The position numbers and the translations under genes are program-made. 64,000 nucleotides of DNA, from contig JAHBXK010000014.1 in assembly GCA_019636535.1 (NCBI GenBank), positions 1 through 64,000 of the forward strand, read 5' to 3'. Source of the stretch: Phycisphaeraceae bacterium. Its GTDB lineage: Bacteria > Planctomycetota > Phycisphaerae > Phycisphaerales > UBA1924. Below, piece by piece: positions 45,106 through 54,500 of the stretch; the stretch's first letter is position 1; each line of letters opens with the position of its first letter. Under the pieces are notes generated by a model. It searched no databases, was not told the origin of the DNA, and saw only the letters and a program-made list of their open reading frames with translations.

Positions 45106-46257
45106 ATGGGAGCGCTCACGACGCTGGCGGAGGTGTCCGCAGACGCATCATCACTCAGATTCGTCGCGTACGTAGGGTTCATTCTGCTGGTGCTTGCCTT
45201 TCTGGCGCTGGATCTCGGGGTGTTCCACCGACACGCGCACGAGGTTCGATTCAAGGAGGCGGTGGCGTGGTCGGTCGTGTGGCTCACGTGCGGCGTGAGT
45301 TTCGCCGGATTCGTGTACCTCGCCTACGAACGGCATTGGGTCGGACTTGGCGTGAACGTTCCGGTGTACACGACCTCGGGGATCGAACGGACGGATGTCG
45401 GCGGGGCGGTCGCGGCCCAGCAGTATCTGACGGGATACTTGGTCGAGAAGTCGCTGGCGATGGACAACATCTTCGTCATCGCGATCATCTTCAGTTACTT
45501 CGCGATTCCGGCCAAGTTTCAGCACCGCGTGCTGTTCTGGGGGATCGTCGGGGCTCTAGTGATGCGAGGGGCGATGATCGGCATCGCTGGGCAACTGGTC
45601 GCCAAATACTTGTGGGTGCTGATCTTCTTCGGGGCGTTCCTGCTGCTGACCAGCCTGAAGTTGGCGTTCGCCAAGGGGCACTCGGACCCCGTCAAGAACC
45701 CGGTCATCAGGCTGGTGGGGAGGATCTGGCCCGTGCACGACCGGATCGACAGCCAGCGCTTTTTTATGAGGATCGACGGCCGGAGGGCGATCACGCCGCT
45801 GTTTCTGGCGCTGATCACGGTCGAGATCACGGACCTGGTGTTTGCCGTCGACTCGATCCCGGCGATTTTCGCGATCACGCCCGACCCGTTCATTGTTTTC
45901 ACCAGCAACATCTTCGCGATCCTGGGCTTGCGGGCGCTGTACTTCTGCTTGGCGGCCCTGATCCAGCGATTCCGGTATTTGAAGCCGGCGCTGGTGCTGA
46001 TCTTGGCGTTCGTGGGCGTGAAACTGCTGCTCCTGAGCATCCCGCCGTATCTGCATCTGGTCGGACTGGAGCCGGCCAAGTCGATCAAGATCGATACGTC
46101 GGTTTCGATGGCAGTGGTACTCGGGCTACTGGGGCTGGCGACCGTCGCCTCGGTGCTCAACCCCGCCGGGACCGGGCAGACAGAAGGAAACCTGCCGAGC
46201 GGCGGGCGGGCTCTCGATATCCCGCGTCCGATCGGGCATTCCGAGTCGGGAGAATGA
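45106..46257 (+). CDS. TerC-family membrane protein (Alx-like)
   Basis: 383 residues from ATG 45106, chosen because GGGGAG lies eight bases ahead and the upstream open frame would translate the riboswitch. About nine membrane segments; conserved acidic sites lie in LALDLGVFHR, KSLAMDNIFVIAIIF and LVFAVDSIPAIFAIT. TerC/Alx proteins are linked to Mn2+ export and tellurite resistance. Controlled by the riboswitch-like leader, it would be raised by high manganese. A second TerC gene starts six bases after its stop. Confidence 0.9.
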   Translation: MGALTTLAEVSADASSLRFVAYVGFILLVLAFLALDLGVFHRHAHEVRFKEAVAWSVVWLTCGVSFAGFVYLAYERHWVGLGVNVPVYTTSGIERTDVGGAVAAQQYLTGYLVEKSLAMDNIFVIAIIFSYFAIPAKFQHRVLFWGIVGALVMRGAMIGIAGQLVAKYLWVLIFFGAFLLLTSLKLAFAKGHSDPVKNPVIRLVGRIWPVHDRIDSQRFFMRIDGRRAITPLFLALITVEITDLVFAVDSIPAIFAITPDPFIVFTSNIFAILGLRALYFCLAALIQRFRYLKPALVLILAFVGVKLLLLSIPPYLHLVGLEPAKSIKIDTSVSMAVVLGLLGLATVASVLNPAGTGQTEGNLPSGGRALDIPRPIGHSESGE

Positions 46258-46263
46258 TGGCCG

Positions 46264-47805
46264 ATGCACTGGCTCTGGCTGGCCTTCGCGGGACTCATCG
46301 GGCTTCTGGTCGTAATCGACCTGGGCCTGGTCACGCGCCGGCCGCGCGAGGTGCGTCCGATCGAGGCGTTCGCGTCGTTCGCGCTCTGGGTCGTCGCCAC
46401 GCTGGGCTTCAGCATCCTCGTCTGGCACGTCTACGACCAAAACGTGCTGGAACTTGAGCCGGCGGTCGCGGAGCACGTCGTCGGTGCGTCGCACAAACTC
46501 GGGGGCCTTTCGGCGTGGCTGCAGTTCGTCACGTGCTACGCGCTCGAACTGGCGTTGAGCCTCGACAACATCGCCGTGCTGACGCTGCTCTTGGCCTACT
46601 TCACGGTTCCGCGGAAGGTTGTGGGGCGCACGCTCTTCTGGACCACGCTGATCTCGCTCACGCTCCGGCTGATGCTCGTGTGGGCTTGTTCGACGCTGCT
46701 CCGCGATCTGCCGTGGTTCAAGTGGGTGCTGGGCGGCGTGCTCGGAGTGGCGATGCTGCGGACGCTCTTGCTTCCTGACGATTCGACCGATTTCAACGGG
46801 CGCTGGTACGTTCGCACCCTTCGCCGGCTGCTGCCGATCTCGGACTCGTTCGACGGTCAACGACTGGTCACGCGGCACAACGGCCGCCTCGCGTTCACGC
46901 CGCTCGTGCTCGTGATCGCGGCGGCGGGGTTCGTCGACGTGGTCTTCGCGTCCGACTCGATCCCGGCGCTGTTCTCCGTCACGCGCGATCCGTTCCTCGC
47001 CTTTAGCGCTGGGGCCATGGGGCTGCTGAGCCTTCGTTCGCTCGCGATCGCGGTCTCCTCACTCGTCGGCCGGTTTCGATACCTGCGGCTGTCGCTGGTC
47101 TTTCTGCTGCTCACGCTCGCGGGCAAGATGTTCCTGGCCGACTACTCCGACCGCTTCACGGTGTTGACGCTGATCGCCGCGGTCCTGATCGTTGTTGCCG
47201 GGATCATCGCATCGGCTCTGCACGAACGCATCGTGGCGAAGAGACTGGGCCGCGCACTGGTTCGACCGACACCGATCGAGGACCTCACCGAAGCCGCCGA
47301 CCTCGCGCGGCGAAACCTCCGCAAGCTGCTCGTGCTGATCGCGGGGACGCTCATCGTGCTGGTCGTTGCGCCGATCGTGGGCCTTTGGCCCGGCCCGGGC
47401 GGGCTGTTCGTAGCCGCCGCGGGGCTGGCGCTGCTGGCCACCGAGTTCATCTGGGCTCAACGCCTGCTGACGCGTGTCAAGTCGACGACGGCCAATGTTG
47501 CGCGACGGTCAGACACGTTCTCGGCGCGCACGCCGGGCTGGCTGGCCGTGGGCATGTTGCTCGCATACATCAGCGCTGTGGCGTGGCTTGCCTCGCACGC
47601 ACCCTACGCCATTCCTTCCTGGCTGAGTGTTGCCGGAGACAAGACGATCGGTCACGGGCTGATTGTCACGATCAGCATCGGGCCGCTGGTGCTCATCGGC
47701 TACTTTGCGTACCGATCGCTCGTGCTGCGCAAATGCCCGCGAACAGCTCGCCCCGAGAACGACCTCACGCGTGCTGCTTCACCATCAGATCACGCTCGGC
47801 CTTGA
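46264..47805 (+). CDS. TerC-family membrane protein with C-terminal PGPGW domain
   Basis: 513 residues. The N-terminal ~320 residues form a TerC module (VIDLGLVTRRPREV, LALSLDNIAVLTLLL, VFASDSIPALFSVT). Then comes a second membrane domain with GLWPGPGGLFVAAAGLALLA and WAQRLLTRVK, which is the PGPGW transmembrane motif, and two to three further helices. The fusion is longer than typical TerC proteins (about 320-380). It is the distal gene of the riboswitch-controlled pair and probably cooperates in Mn2+ homeostasis. Its 3' end overlaps the convergent DUF2934 gene by 41 bases. Confidence 0.88.
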   Translation: MHWLWLAFAGLIGLLVVIDLGLVTRRPREVRPIEAFASFALWVVATLGFSILVWHVYDQNVLELEPAVAEHVVGASHKLGGLSAWLQFVTCYALELALSLDNIAVLTLLLAYFTVPRKVVGRTLFWTTLISLTLRLMLVWACSTLLRDLPWFKWVLGGVLGVAMLRTLLLPDDSTDFNGRWYVRTLRRLLPISDSFDGQRLVTRHNGRLAFTPLVLVIAAAGFVDVVFASDSIPALFSVTRDPFLAFSAGAMGLLSLRSLAIAVSSLVGRFRYLRLSLVFLLLTLAGKMFLADYSDRFTVLTLIAAVLIVVAGIIASALHERIVAKRLGRALVRPTPIEDLTEAADLARRNLRKLLVLIAGTLIVLVVAPIVGLWPGPGGLFVAAAGLALLATEFIWAQRLLTRVKSTTANVARRSDTFSARTPGWLAVGMLLAYISAVAWLASHAPYAIPSWLSVAGDKTIGHGLIVTISIGPLVLIGYFAYRSLVLRKCPRTARPENDLTRAASPSDHARP

Positions 47806-47989
47806 TCCAGTCCGAAGCCGCGCTCCCAGACTCGCCCGCGGCCACGCGCCGGAGATACACCTCGTAGGCGAGCTTGCGGATCGCGTCCTGATCGGGCTTG
47901 ATCTCGGAGATGGAGTTTCTTCGCAGCGCACCTCCCGACAACTTCGCACCGTTGGGAGTGCCCAGCGACTTGATCTTGTTCCTCGCCAT
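47765..47989 (-). CDS. DUF2934-like small protein
   Basis: 74 residues from ATG 47989, with AAAGGAG eight bases ahead. The C-terminal half (IRKLAYEVYLRRVAAG ... DWIKAERDLM) is the DUF2934 pattern of a short helical protein with an aromatic core. Function of the family is unknown. Its last 41 bases overlap the end of the convergent terC gene on the other strand. Confidence 0.8.
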   Translation of the reverse strand: MARNKIKSLGTPNGAKLSGGALRRNSISEIKPDQDAIRKLAYEVYLRRVAAGESGSAASDWIKAERDLMVKQHA

Positions 47990-48167
47990 GCTCTGCTCCT
48001 TTCACGTGCTCTCGCCGCCCGCTCGCCTCGCTCTCACGTTCTGTACACCAATCGCACGCACGTTGCCCTTTCGCATGCGGGCCGCGGCTCATGTGTCAAC
48101 GTACTACGTCGCGATGCGCTCGCGCGGTTCACGTCGGATCGATACCTTTAACACTCTATGCACTGAG

Positions 48168-48196
48168 TTGACACAGCGCACGCACTAAAGTATCGC
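48168..48196 (+). promoter_or_regulatory. Putative promoter of the PilZ/J-domain gene
   Basis: TTGACA (48168-48173) is a perfect -35 consensus, with TATCGC (48191-48196) after a 17-base spacer. Transcription would begin about 60 bases before ATG 48264. Confidence 0.4.
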
Positions 48197-48263
48197 GAGA
48201 CGATCGCAGCGGGCATCGAGGTCCCAAATACACCCTATCAGGGGAGTTCGCCGCGCAATCGCC

Positions 48264-49016
48264 ATGACCTCGCAAACCCGCACCATGCTCGCACAACCTG
48301 CGATCGTGTTCGCTGAACGTTCGCAAAGTCTCCAGATCGTTCGCCACCGGTTCGATCTTGCACTCATGCTCCTCGGATTCGCCCAGAGCGACCGCAGCCC
48401 GGCCGCGCGCCTGACCAACCCGCGCACCGCTGTGCGCATCTCGACCGAAGGGCTCTCCTGTCAACTCGGCGACATCCTCGATCTCTCTGAGTCCGGCATG
48501 CGCATCCGCACGATCGGCCGCCCGCGCCTCGACCGCGGCTCGCGGTTCAAGTTCACGGTGGCATCGTCGATGCAACGTCTCGCCGTGACCGGACAAGTGG
48601 TGTGGATTCGTCGCGGCCTCTTCAAGGGCATGATCGGCATTCGCTTCGTGGATGCGCCGCCGGCGCTGTGCAAAGCGCTGGTCGAACTCGCCCGCCACGG
48701 CTTCGTTGATGCGACGTGCAAGGTGAACAGCGCTGCCTCGGAGCACGTTGCCGATCATGGGACGGAAGTGGGTTCGGCGCGAGTCAGGGCCGACGTGGAA
48801 CTCGAGGATCTCTACGGTGCGCTCGGCGTGCTGCCGAGCGCTACAACCGAGGAGATCCACGCCGCGTTCCGAACGCTGGCCCGACAACTGCACCCCGACG
48901 TCAACCCGTCGGAAGACGCTGCGCAGCGGTTCGCCTTCGTCGCAAAGGCCTACGGCGTGCTGAAGGACCCGGCCAGGAGGATCCGCTACGACGAAGGGCG
49001 GCGTGCCGCGGCCTGA
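48264..49016 (+). CDS. PilZ-like / DnaJ J-domain fusion protein
   Basis: 250 residues. Residues about 48-150 resemble a PilZ domain (PRTAVRIS as a loose RxxxR switch, DILDLSESGMRIRT as the D-x-S-x-x-G motif, and GMIGIRFVDAP as the last strand), the usual receptor for cyclic di-GMP. Residues about 183-247 are a J-domain (LEDLYGALGVLPSATTEEIH, then RQLHPDVNPSEDA with the HPD motif). J-domains stimulate Hsp70 ATPase, so the protein may link c-di-GMP signalling to DnaK. The second Arg switch is weak, so ligand binding is uncertain. Confidence 0.85.
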   Translation: MTSQTRTMLAQPAIVFAERSQSLQIVRHRFDLALMLLGFAQSDRSPAARLTNPRTAVRISTEGLSCQLGDILDLSESGMRIRTIGRPRLDRGSRFKFTVASSMQRLAVTGQVVWIRRGLFKGMIGIRFVDAPPALCKALVELARHGFVDATCKVNSAASEHVADHGTEVGSARVRADVELEDLYGALGVLPSATTEEIHAAFRTLARQLHPDVNPSEDAAQRFAFVAKAYGVLKDPARRIRYDEGRRAAA

Positions 49017-49142
49017 CCGACCAGATCGCTTCGAATCCGTCAACCCCGCTACGCTCAGCCGCTTACCGCCGACGCCCACACCGCGGGCAAAGGCCACGTC
49101 ACGCGTGCTGTTGCAGCACGCCACACCGGAGCGACTTCACCC

Positions 49143-49718
49143 ATGGACTGGGACCTGCTCGTCGGCTGCCTGATCATCTTCATCGCACGACTCTGCGACG
49201 TCACGCTCGACACACTGCGCGTCGTCTCGGTCTTCCGCGGCCGAAGGGCACTCGCGTTCGCGCTCGGGTTTGTGCAGGTGCTCATCTGGGTGTTCGCGCT
49301 CTCGCAGGTCGTGCAAAATCTGCACAAGCCGGCGTACGCCGTGACATACGCACTGGGCTTCGCCTGCGGCAATTTCCTCGGCATCACGATCGAAAACTGG
49401 CTGGCGCACGGCGAGCGCGTCATCCGCGTGTTCACCCAGCAGGGCGACTCGCTTGCACACCGACTTCGCGGCCACGGGCACCGCGTGACCGTCATCGACG
49501 GCCGGGGCCGCGACGGCCCGGTTTGGCTGCTGTACATCCAGGCCCCGCGGAAGAAGATCGCCGAGATCGCATCGCTGGCCCGGCAGATGGACCCGCAGTG
49601 CTTCTACGTGATCGAGGACATCCGCGCGGTCAGTTACGCGCGGGAGTCCATCTCGCAGATCCCGATCACCACGGCGATCAGCCGATCGACCACCGTCACG
49701 GGCGGGACGCGCGCCTGA
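49143..49718 (+). CDS. UPF0316/DUF2179 membrane protein
   Basis: 191 residues. Three membrane segments in the first 90 residues (FIARLCDVTLDTLRVVSVFRG is the family signature between helices 1 and 2; FACGNFLGITIENWLA follows), then a DUF2179-type cytosolic domain with VTVIDGRGRDGPVWLLYI and DPQCFYVIEDIRAV. The family is found widely but lacks a known function. The 3' end overlaps the convergent lysyl-tRNA synthetase gene by 23 bases. Confidence 0.9.
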   Translation: MDWDLLVGCLIIFIARLCDVTLDTLRVVSVFRGRRALAFALGFVQVLIWVFALSQVVQNLHKPAYAVTYALGFACGNFLGITIENWLAHGERVIRVFTQQGDSLAHRLRGHGHRVTVIDGRGRDGPVWLLYIQAPRKKIAEIASLARQMDPQCFYVIEDIRAVSYARESISQIPITTAISRSTTVTGGTRA

Positions 49719-51528
49719 TCGGGATCGACACCGCCGCACCGATCTTCCCCGCAAACCGTTCGGCCTCGGCGGAGCCGTCAACCACAATGCGCCGACGGTG
49801 CGTCTTGTCGTCACTCGTGCGGACGGTCAACTCGACGACCGTCACTCCGCCGATCGAACGCTCTTGCCAGTCGGCGCTCGCTGCGCCGGTCTTGGACGAT
49901 CCGAGCCATTCGACGATCTGCTGCTCGCTCGAAACCGCCGCTCGCAGGAAAGCGGTCTCGTCGAGGGCCACCTCACGCAGACGCTTTACGACCCACTCCC
50001 GCTCAAGAAACGCGAGCAGATTCCCAGCCTTCGGCCCGGCCGTCTTATCCAAAAGCACGCGGTAGAACGCGGCGAAGGCCGACGGCTGATCGATGGGCGT
50101 GAGGCGAGCCGCATCGAACACCGCGGCCTGCAGCGCCTCGCCCTTCCATTCGGCCCGGTCGAGCACGCTCGCCAATTCGTGCAGAAAACCGGCTTGCACG
50201 GGCGTCAGTTCCGCCGCTCTTGCCGGCAGCGACGGCTGGATCACCAGCCGCTCTTCCTCGGTCGCGTACCGCTCAAGCCACGTCCTGGCCGCGTGAACGC
50301 GACGATCGAGGTGCGATCGCTCACCCGGCGTCAGCGCAGAGCCCTTGATCGCCTCGAACTGCGCCACGATGTCCAGGTGCGGCATCTGCACCAGCGCCAC
50401 GACCAACGAGAACTCGCAGTCGAAGAAGGCACCCTCGGGGGCGACCTCGCTCAGGAAGTACGTCCGCTTCTCGTGCTCGGGAAACTTCGGATCGTCGAAC
50501 GTCTTCTTGTGCGCACGATCGAGATCGTTGAACAACTTGACGAGCGCCTCCTGCGTCGGCTCGAAGTTCGTCTGACTCCTGGGCTTGGTGCGCAACATCA
50601 GGAACCGCAGCGCTTCGGGGGGCAAAAAGTCCGCCACCTCGCGTGCTGACACGCCGAGCCCTTTGGAACTCGACATCTTCGCCCCGCCCACGAGCACGAA
50701 ACTGTACGGGATGTTCAGCGGCGCTTCGCGCCCGTAGATCGCCTTGAGACACTGCGCGGCAACGTCTCTCGAGCCGCCCTTGGTGTTGTGATCTTCCCCC
50801 GCTCCCTCGATCGTGACCGGGAACGTTGACCACTTGGCCACCCACTCCAACTTCCACGGCAACTTGCCCCCGCCGTCGAAGGGCGACAGGCGGCCAGAGT
50901 GCCCGCACCCGCGTGCCCACGTCACAAGGTCGGGCCTGCAGACGTACGCGACGGTCTTGCCGTCGAAGTCCGAGCACTCCGTCGTGCCGATCCGCCCGCA
51001 CCGCTCGCAGATCACCTGGAAGGGCAGCCAACTCTCGGACCGCTCGGCGTTCGAGACGTCCTTGTAGATCGCGCGAACGACCGACGCCGATCTCAGGATG
51101 CGCTCGATCGGCTCGTTGAACGATCCCGATCGGTACACATCGCGCATGCGGTAGAACTCGCACCGCACACCCAGATCGGAAAAGACGCTCCAGAAATCCT
51201 TGATGAAGTGATCGGCCATGTCCGTCGCCGTGCTCCCCGGTGGGGCGGGCGTGTTGCACAGCGGCTGGCCCAGGTACTGCTGATACTGCTCCTTCATGCC
51301 GTGGGGCAGTTCGTCGACGGGGTCGTAGTCGTCGCACCCGAAGCGATAGACCACCGACACGCCACGGTCTCGGAGCACACGGAACGCCGCGTCATGGATC
51401 AGCACTCCGCGGAGCGCACCAACGTGCGCTCGGCCAGAGGGTGTCTTCGAGTCGTTGATCACGTGAACGCCGTTCGCGTTCGGTGGGGGATCGCCAAGTG
51501 CTTGCAGAACTTCGTCGGTCCAGTGCAT
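49696..51528 (-). CDS. lysK: Class I lysyl-tRNA synthetase
   Basis: 610 residues from ATG 51528 (an in-frame TTG lies three codons earlier). The class I signature appears as SGRAHVGALRG (HIGH-like) near 33 and KMSSSKG near 285. A Cys4 zinc-binding insertion (CERCGRIGTTECSD) lies between them. This is the archaeal-type LysRS, unrelated to the common bacterial class II enzyme, and is found in a minority of bacteria. It charges tRNA-Lys. No second lysyl-tRNA synthetase is seen here, so this may be the only one of the genome (not testable from the window). Confidence 0.95.
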   Translation of the reverse strand: MHWTDEVLQALGDPPPNANGVHVINDSKTPSGRAHVGALRGVLIHDAAFRVLRDRGVSVVYRFGCDDYDPVDELPHGMKEQYQQYLGQPLCNTPAPPGSTATDMADHFIKDFWSVFSDLGVRCEFYRMRDVYRSGSFNEPIERILRSASVVRAIYKDVSNAERSESWLPFQVICERCGRIGTTECSDFDGKTVAYVCRPDLVTWARGCGHSGRLSPFDGGGKLPWKLEWVAKWSTFPVTIEGAGEDHNTKGGSRDVAAQCLKAIYGREAPLNIPYSFVLVGGAKMSSSKGLGVSAREVADFLPPEALRFLMLRTKPRSQTNFEPTQEALVKLFNDLDRAHKKTFDDPKFPEHEKRTYFLSEVAPEGAFFDCEFSLVVALVQMPHLDIVAQFEAIKGSALTPGERSHLDRRVHAARTWLERYATEEERLVIQPSLPARAAELTPVQAGFLHELASVLDRAEWKGEALQAAVFDAARLTPIDQPSAFAAFYRVLLDKTAGPKAGNLLAFLEREWVVKRLREVALDETAFLRAAVSSEQQIVEWLGSSKTGAASADWQERSIGGVTVVELTVRTSDDKTHRRRIVVDGSAEAERFAGKIGAAVSIPIRRASRP

Positions 51529-51595
51529 GGGCAGCAAGCGTAGGAGCCGCGATGCGGTCTGTTCGCCGTGCGACTACACCGCTCGCATCCCCCGC

Positions 51596-54500
51596 TCACG
51601 ACACCTGCATCAGCCGCTCTCGCGCGTTGCGGGCCTTCTCCCACTGCGCAAGCAGCCTCTTGGGCGAGACCGGCACCGAGGTCTGGAGGCTCTGGGCGAA
51701 CAGGCTCACCCGGAACTCCTCGACCATCCAGCCGAACTCTTCCAGTTCCGGCTCCTCGCCGATCGCCACCAACGCCGGGTCGCTCTGCCGCGCCCGCTCG
51801 GCCTCGCGGAAGGCGCTCCAGAACGGCAAGACTTCGGCCATCAGCCGCTGGTCGCGCTCCGGCCCATCGTTGGCCAGCCGCTCCAACCGCACCGAGACCG
51901 CCCGCAGATAGCGCGGATACTGCCGCAGCCACCGCCACGGCACACCGATCAAAGCGCCAGGGTAGACGAGCATCGACAACTGCTCGCGAATGTCCGCGAT
52001 GGCGCTGGCCCACGTTCGCGGCCCCTGCCACGCCGTGCCCGGCCGTCCAACCACGGGCGAAACCGCGCCATACGCCTCAAGCACTTCGCGCGCCAAGGTC
52101 ACCACCTCTTCCGCCGCTGCGCCGAGCCGGTTCCAGCCGAGTTCCACCGCGCGATCGAACGCAACCCGAGTTCGGATCTCGCCACCGTCCCACACCGTCC
52201 CCCGCGCACCAGGCATGCCCGCACCGGCCATCGCGATCTCATCGAAAGCCCGCATCCCGACCAAATCCGCCAGATGCGACTTCAACTCCTGACCCGAGCC
52301 GATCGGCGCGTACGCGACCGCGAGACGATCGATGCCGGGATAGAGCCCGATCAGTGACTTGATCTGCCCCCCCACTTGCAGCGTCATCAACCGGCGCAGT
52401 CCGCCGTGCATCGCCCGCGCTGCCCGCTTGGGATCATCGAACAGCCGGACCGCCACCGTCCGTGCTGGCGGCGCGGGCGTCACGCCGCGCACAAGCCCAC
52501 TCTTCGATGGATCCGCGAGTGCCGGATACGCCGCGATCGTCGGGACGGGAGCGGACGCACCGCCCGCCGCCTCGCCATCCGCATCCGCTCTGTTGCGCTT
52601 GCCCACCCCCGCCCGGCGCGCCAGCGCGCTCAGCGGCGCATCGAGCGTGATCTCATGCGGAAACTCGACGTCTGCACCGACACCTTCCACCGAACCCGCC
52701 ACGAAGTCCCAACCCGTCATTCCATCGCGGTTGAAGGGACCATCCGGCAGCGACGCGAGCGCATCGCGAACCTTGTGCGAGAGCATCCGACGGATCGCGC
52801 CCCAATCTCGACCCTCGGCCAACACCCGCGCCGGGTCATTGTCCGCGACCACGCGGAAGTTCACGCGCAGGTGCCGTGGCAACTCCTCGGGCCGCCACGC
52901 GTCAACCGGCACGCGCGTACCCGTCATCGACGAGAGCCGCTCGGCCAACTCATCCAAGAGGTCTCCCTTGCCGAATCGGGGCATGAGCGCCCCCAGCGCT
53001 CGGTCGGCGTACTCGGGCGCGGGCACGAATGCCGTACGCAGGTTCCGCGGCAGCGTTCGGATCAACTCCGCAACCTTCTCGCGGATCAGCCCCGGCACCA
53101 GCCATTCCAACGGGCGCGGATCGAACCGCTCCGCCTCAGACGCCGGAATGGTCACCGTGATCCCGTCGCGCTCATCCGCCGGATCGAATTGGTACTCCAA
53201 CCCAAGTTTCAACCCCTCACCGAAGAGCGCAGAAGCAGTCAGAGAGTCCGGATAGTCCTTCCCCTCGGGCAACTCCGCACCCGCTTCGAGCAGATCGCCC
53301 ACGCTCATGAACAGCACGCGCGGGTTCTGTCGCTCAGCGCGCCTACGCCACGACTCGAATGTGCGCGCGCTCCAGACGTCCGACGGCACTCGCTGGTCGT
53401 AGAACGCGTATCGCCGCACGGCGTCCACGAGCAACCCGCGCCGACGCACGCGGTTCTCCAACTCCGCCACGCGCTTGACCAGGCGGCGGTTGTGCTCGAA
53501 CCACTCCGCGTCGGTGAGGTACTCCCCCATCACCAACGCGTGATGAATGAAAATCGACCGGCTCTGTCCCGGGTCGATCGGTCCGAACTCCACCACCCGC
53601 CCCCGCGCCAACTCCAGCCCGTACAGCGTCACACGCTCGCTCGCCACCACCGTGCCGCCACCACCTCCGCCCGTGTGCGTGGGATCCCACCTCGGATCGC
53701 TGTGGGTGCGCTTCACCAGGTGCGCGGCCGCCCGCTCGACCCAGTCGGGCCGCACCGCCGCAACCGAACGGGCGTACATGCGCGTCGTTCGCACAATCTC
53801 GCCGGCCATCACCCACTTGGGGTTGACCTTGAACAGGCCCGAGCCGGGGAAGATGGCGAACCGCAGCCCGCGCGGACCGTCGTACTCGAACATCGGTGGC
53901 GAATCGCTCTTGCGGCCCACGCTCGTCACCAGCCCGCTCAGGATCGAACGGTGAATAGCGTCGGATCGTGCGGGCGCGCCGTTCGCCGCTTCCGCTCCGC
54001 CCTTCGCACCCGAATCCTTCTCTGCAGTCCGCCGTGCTGGCGGCGAGTCCGCATCGGACTCGCCCTCATCATCCTCCGACACTTCAAAGTGCCGGGCCTC
54101 ATCCTCAACGACTTCGCCCTCATCCGCTTCGTCGGTGCGAGATCGCGACTCAACCGAAATCGCGCTGGCCGCACTTGCACCACGCACCACAGGCGTGTCG
54201 ACTCCTCCCTGCTTGTCCCGACCGTCGCGCTCAGAGTACCCCAGTTCCTTCAACACCCGCCGCAGTTGACCATGAATGTCCTCCCACTCCCGCATCCGCA
54301 GGAAGTTCAGAAAGTGGTCCTTGCACCACTTCCTGAGTTTGCTCGAGCCGACCGTCCGCGCTTGCTCTCGGTACGCCCGCCACAGCCTCAGCCAGCCCAG
54401 GAAGTCCGAACTGCCGTCCTTGAACTTTCCGTGCGCCTCGTCGGCCATTCGCTGAACCTCGGGCCGGTCCTTCCCGGGCCGCTGCCGCGGGTCTTGGATC

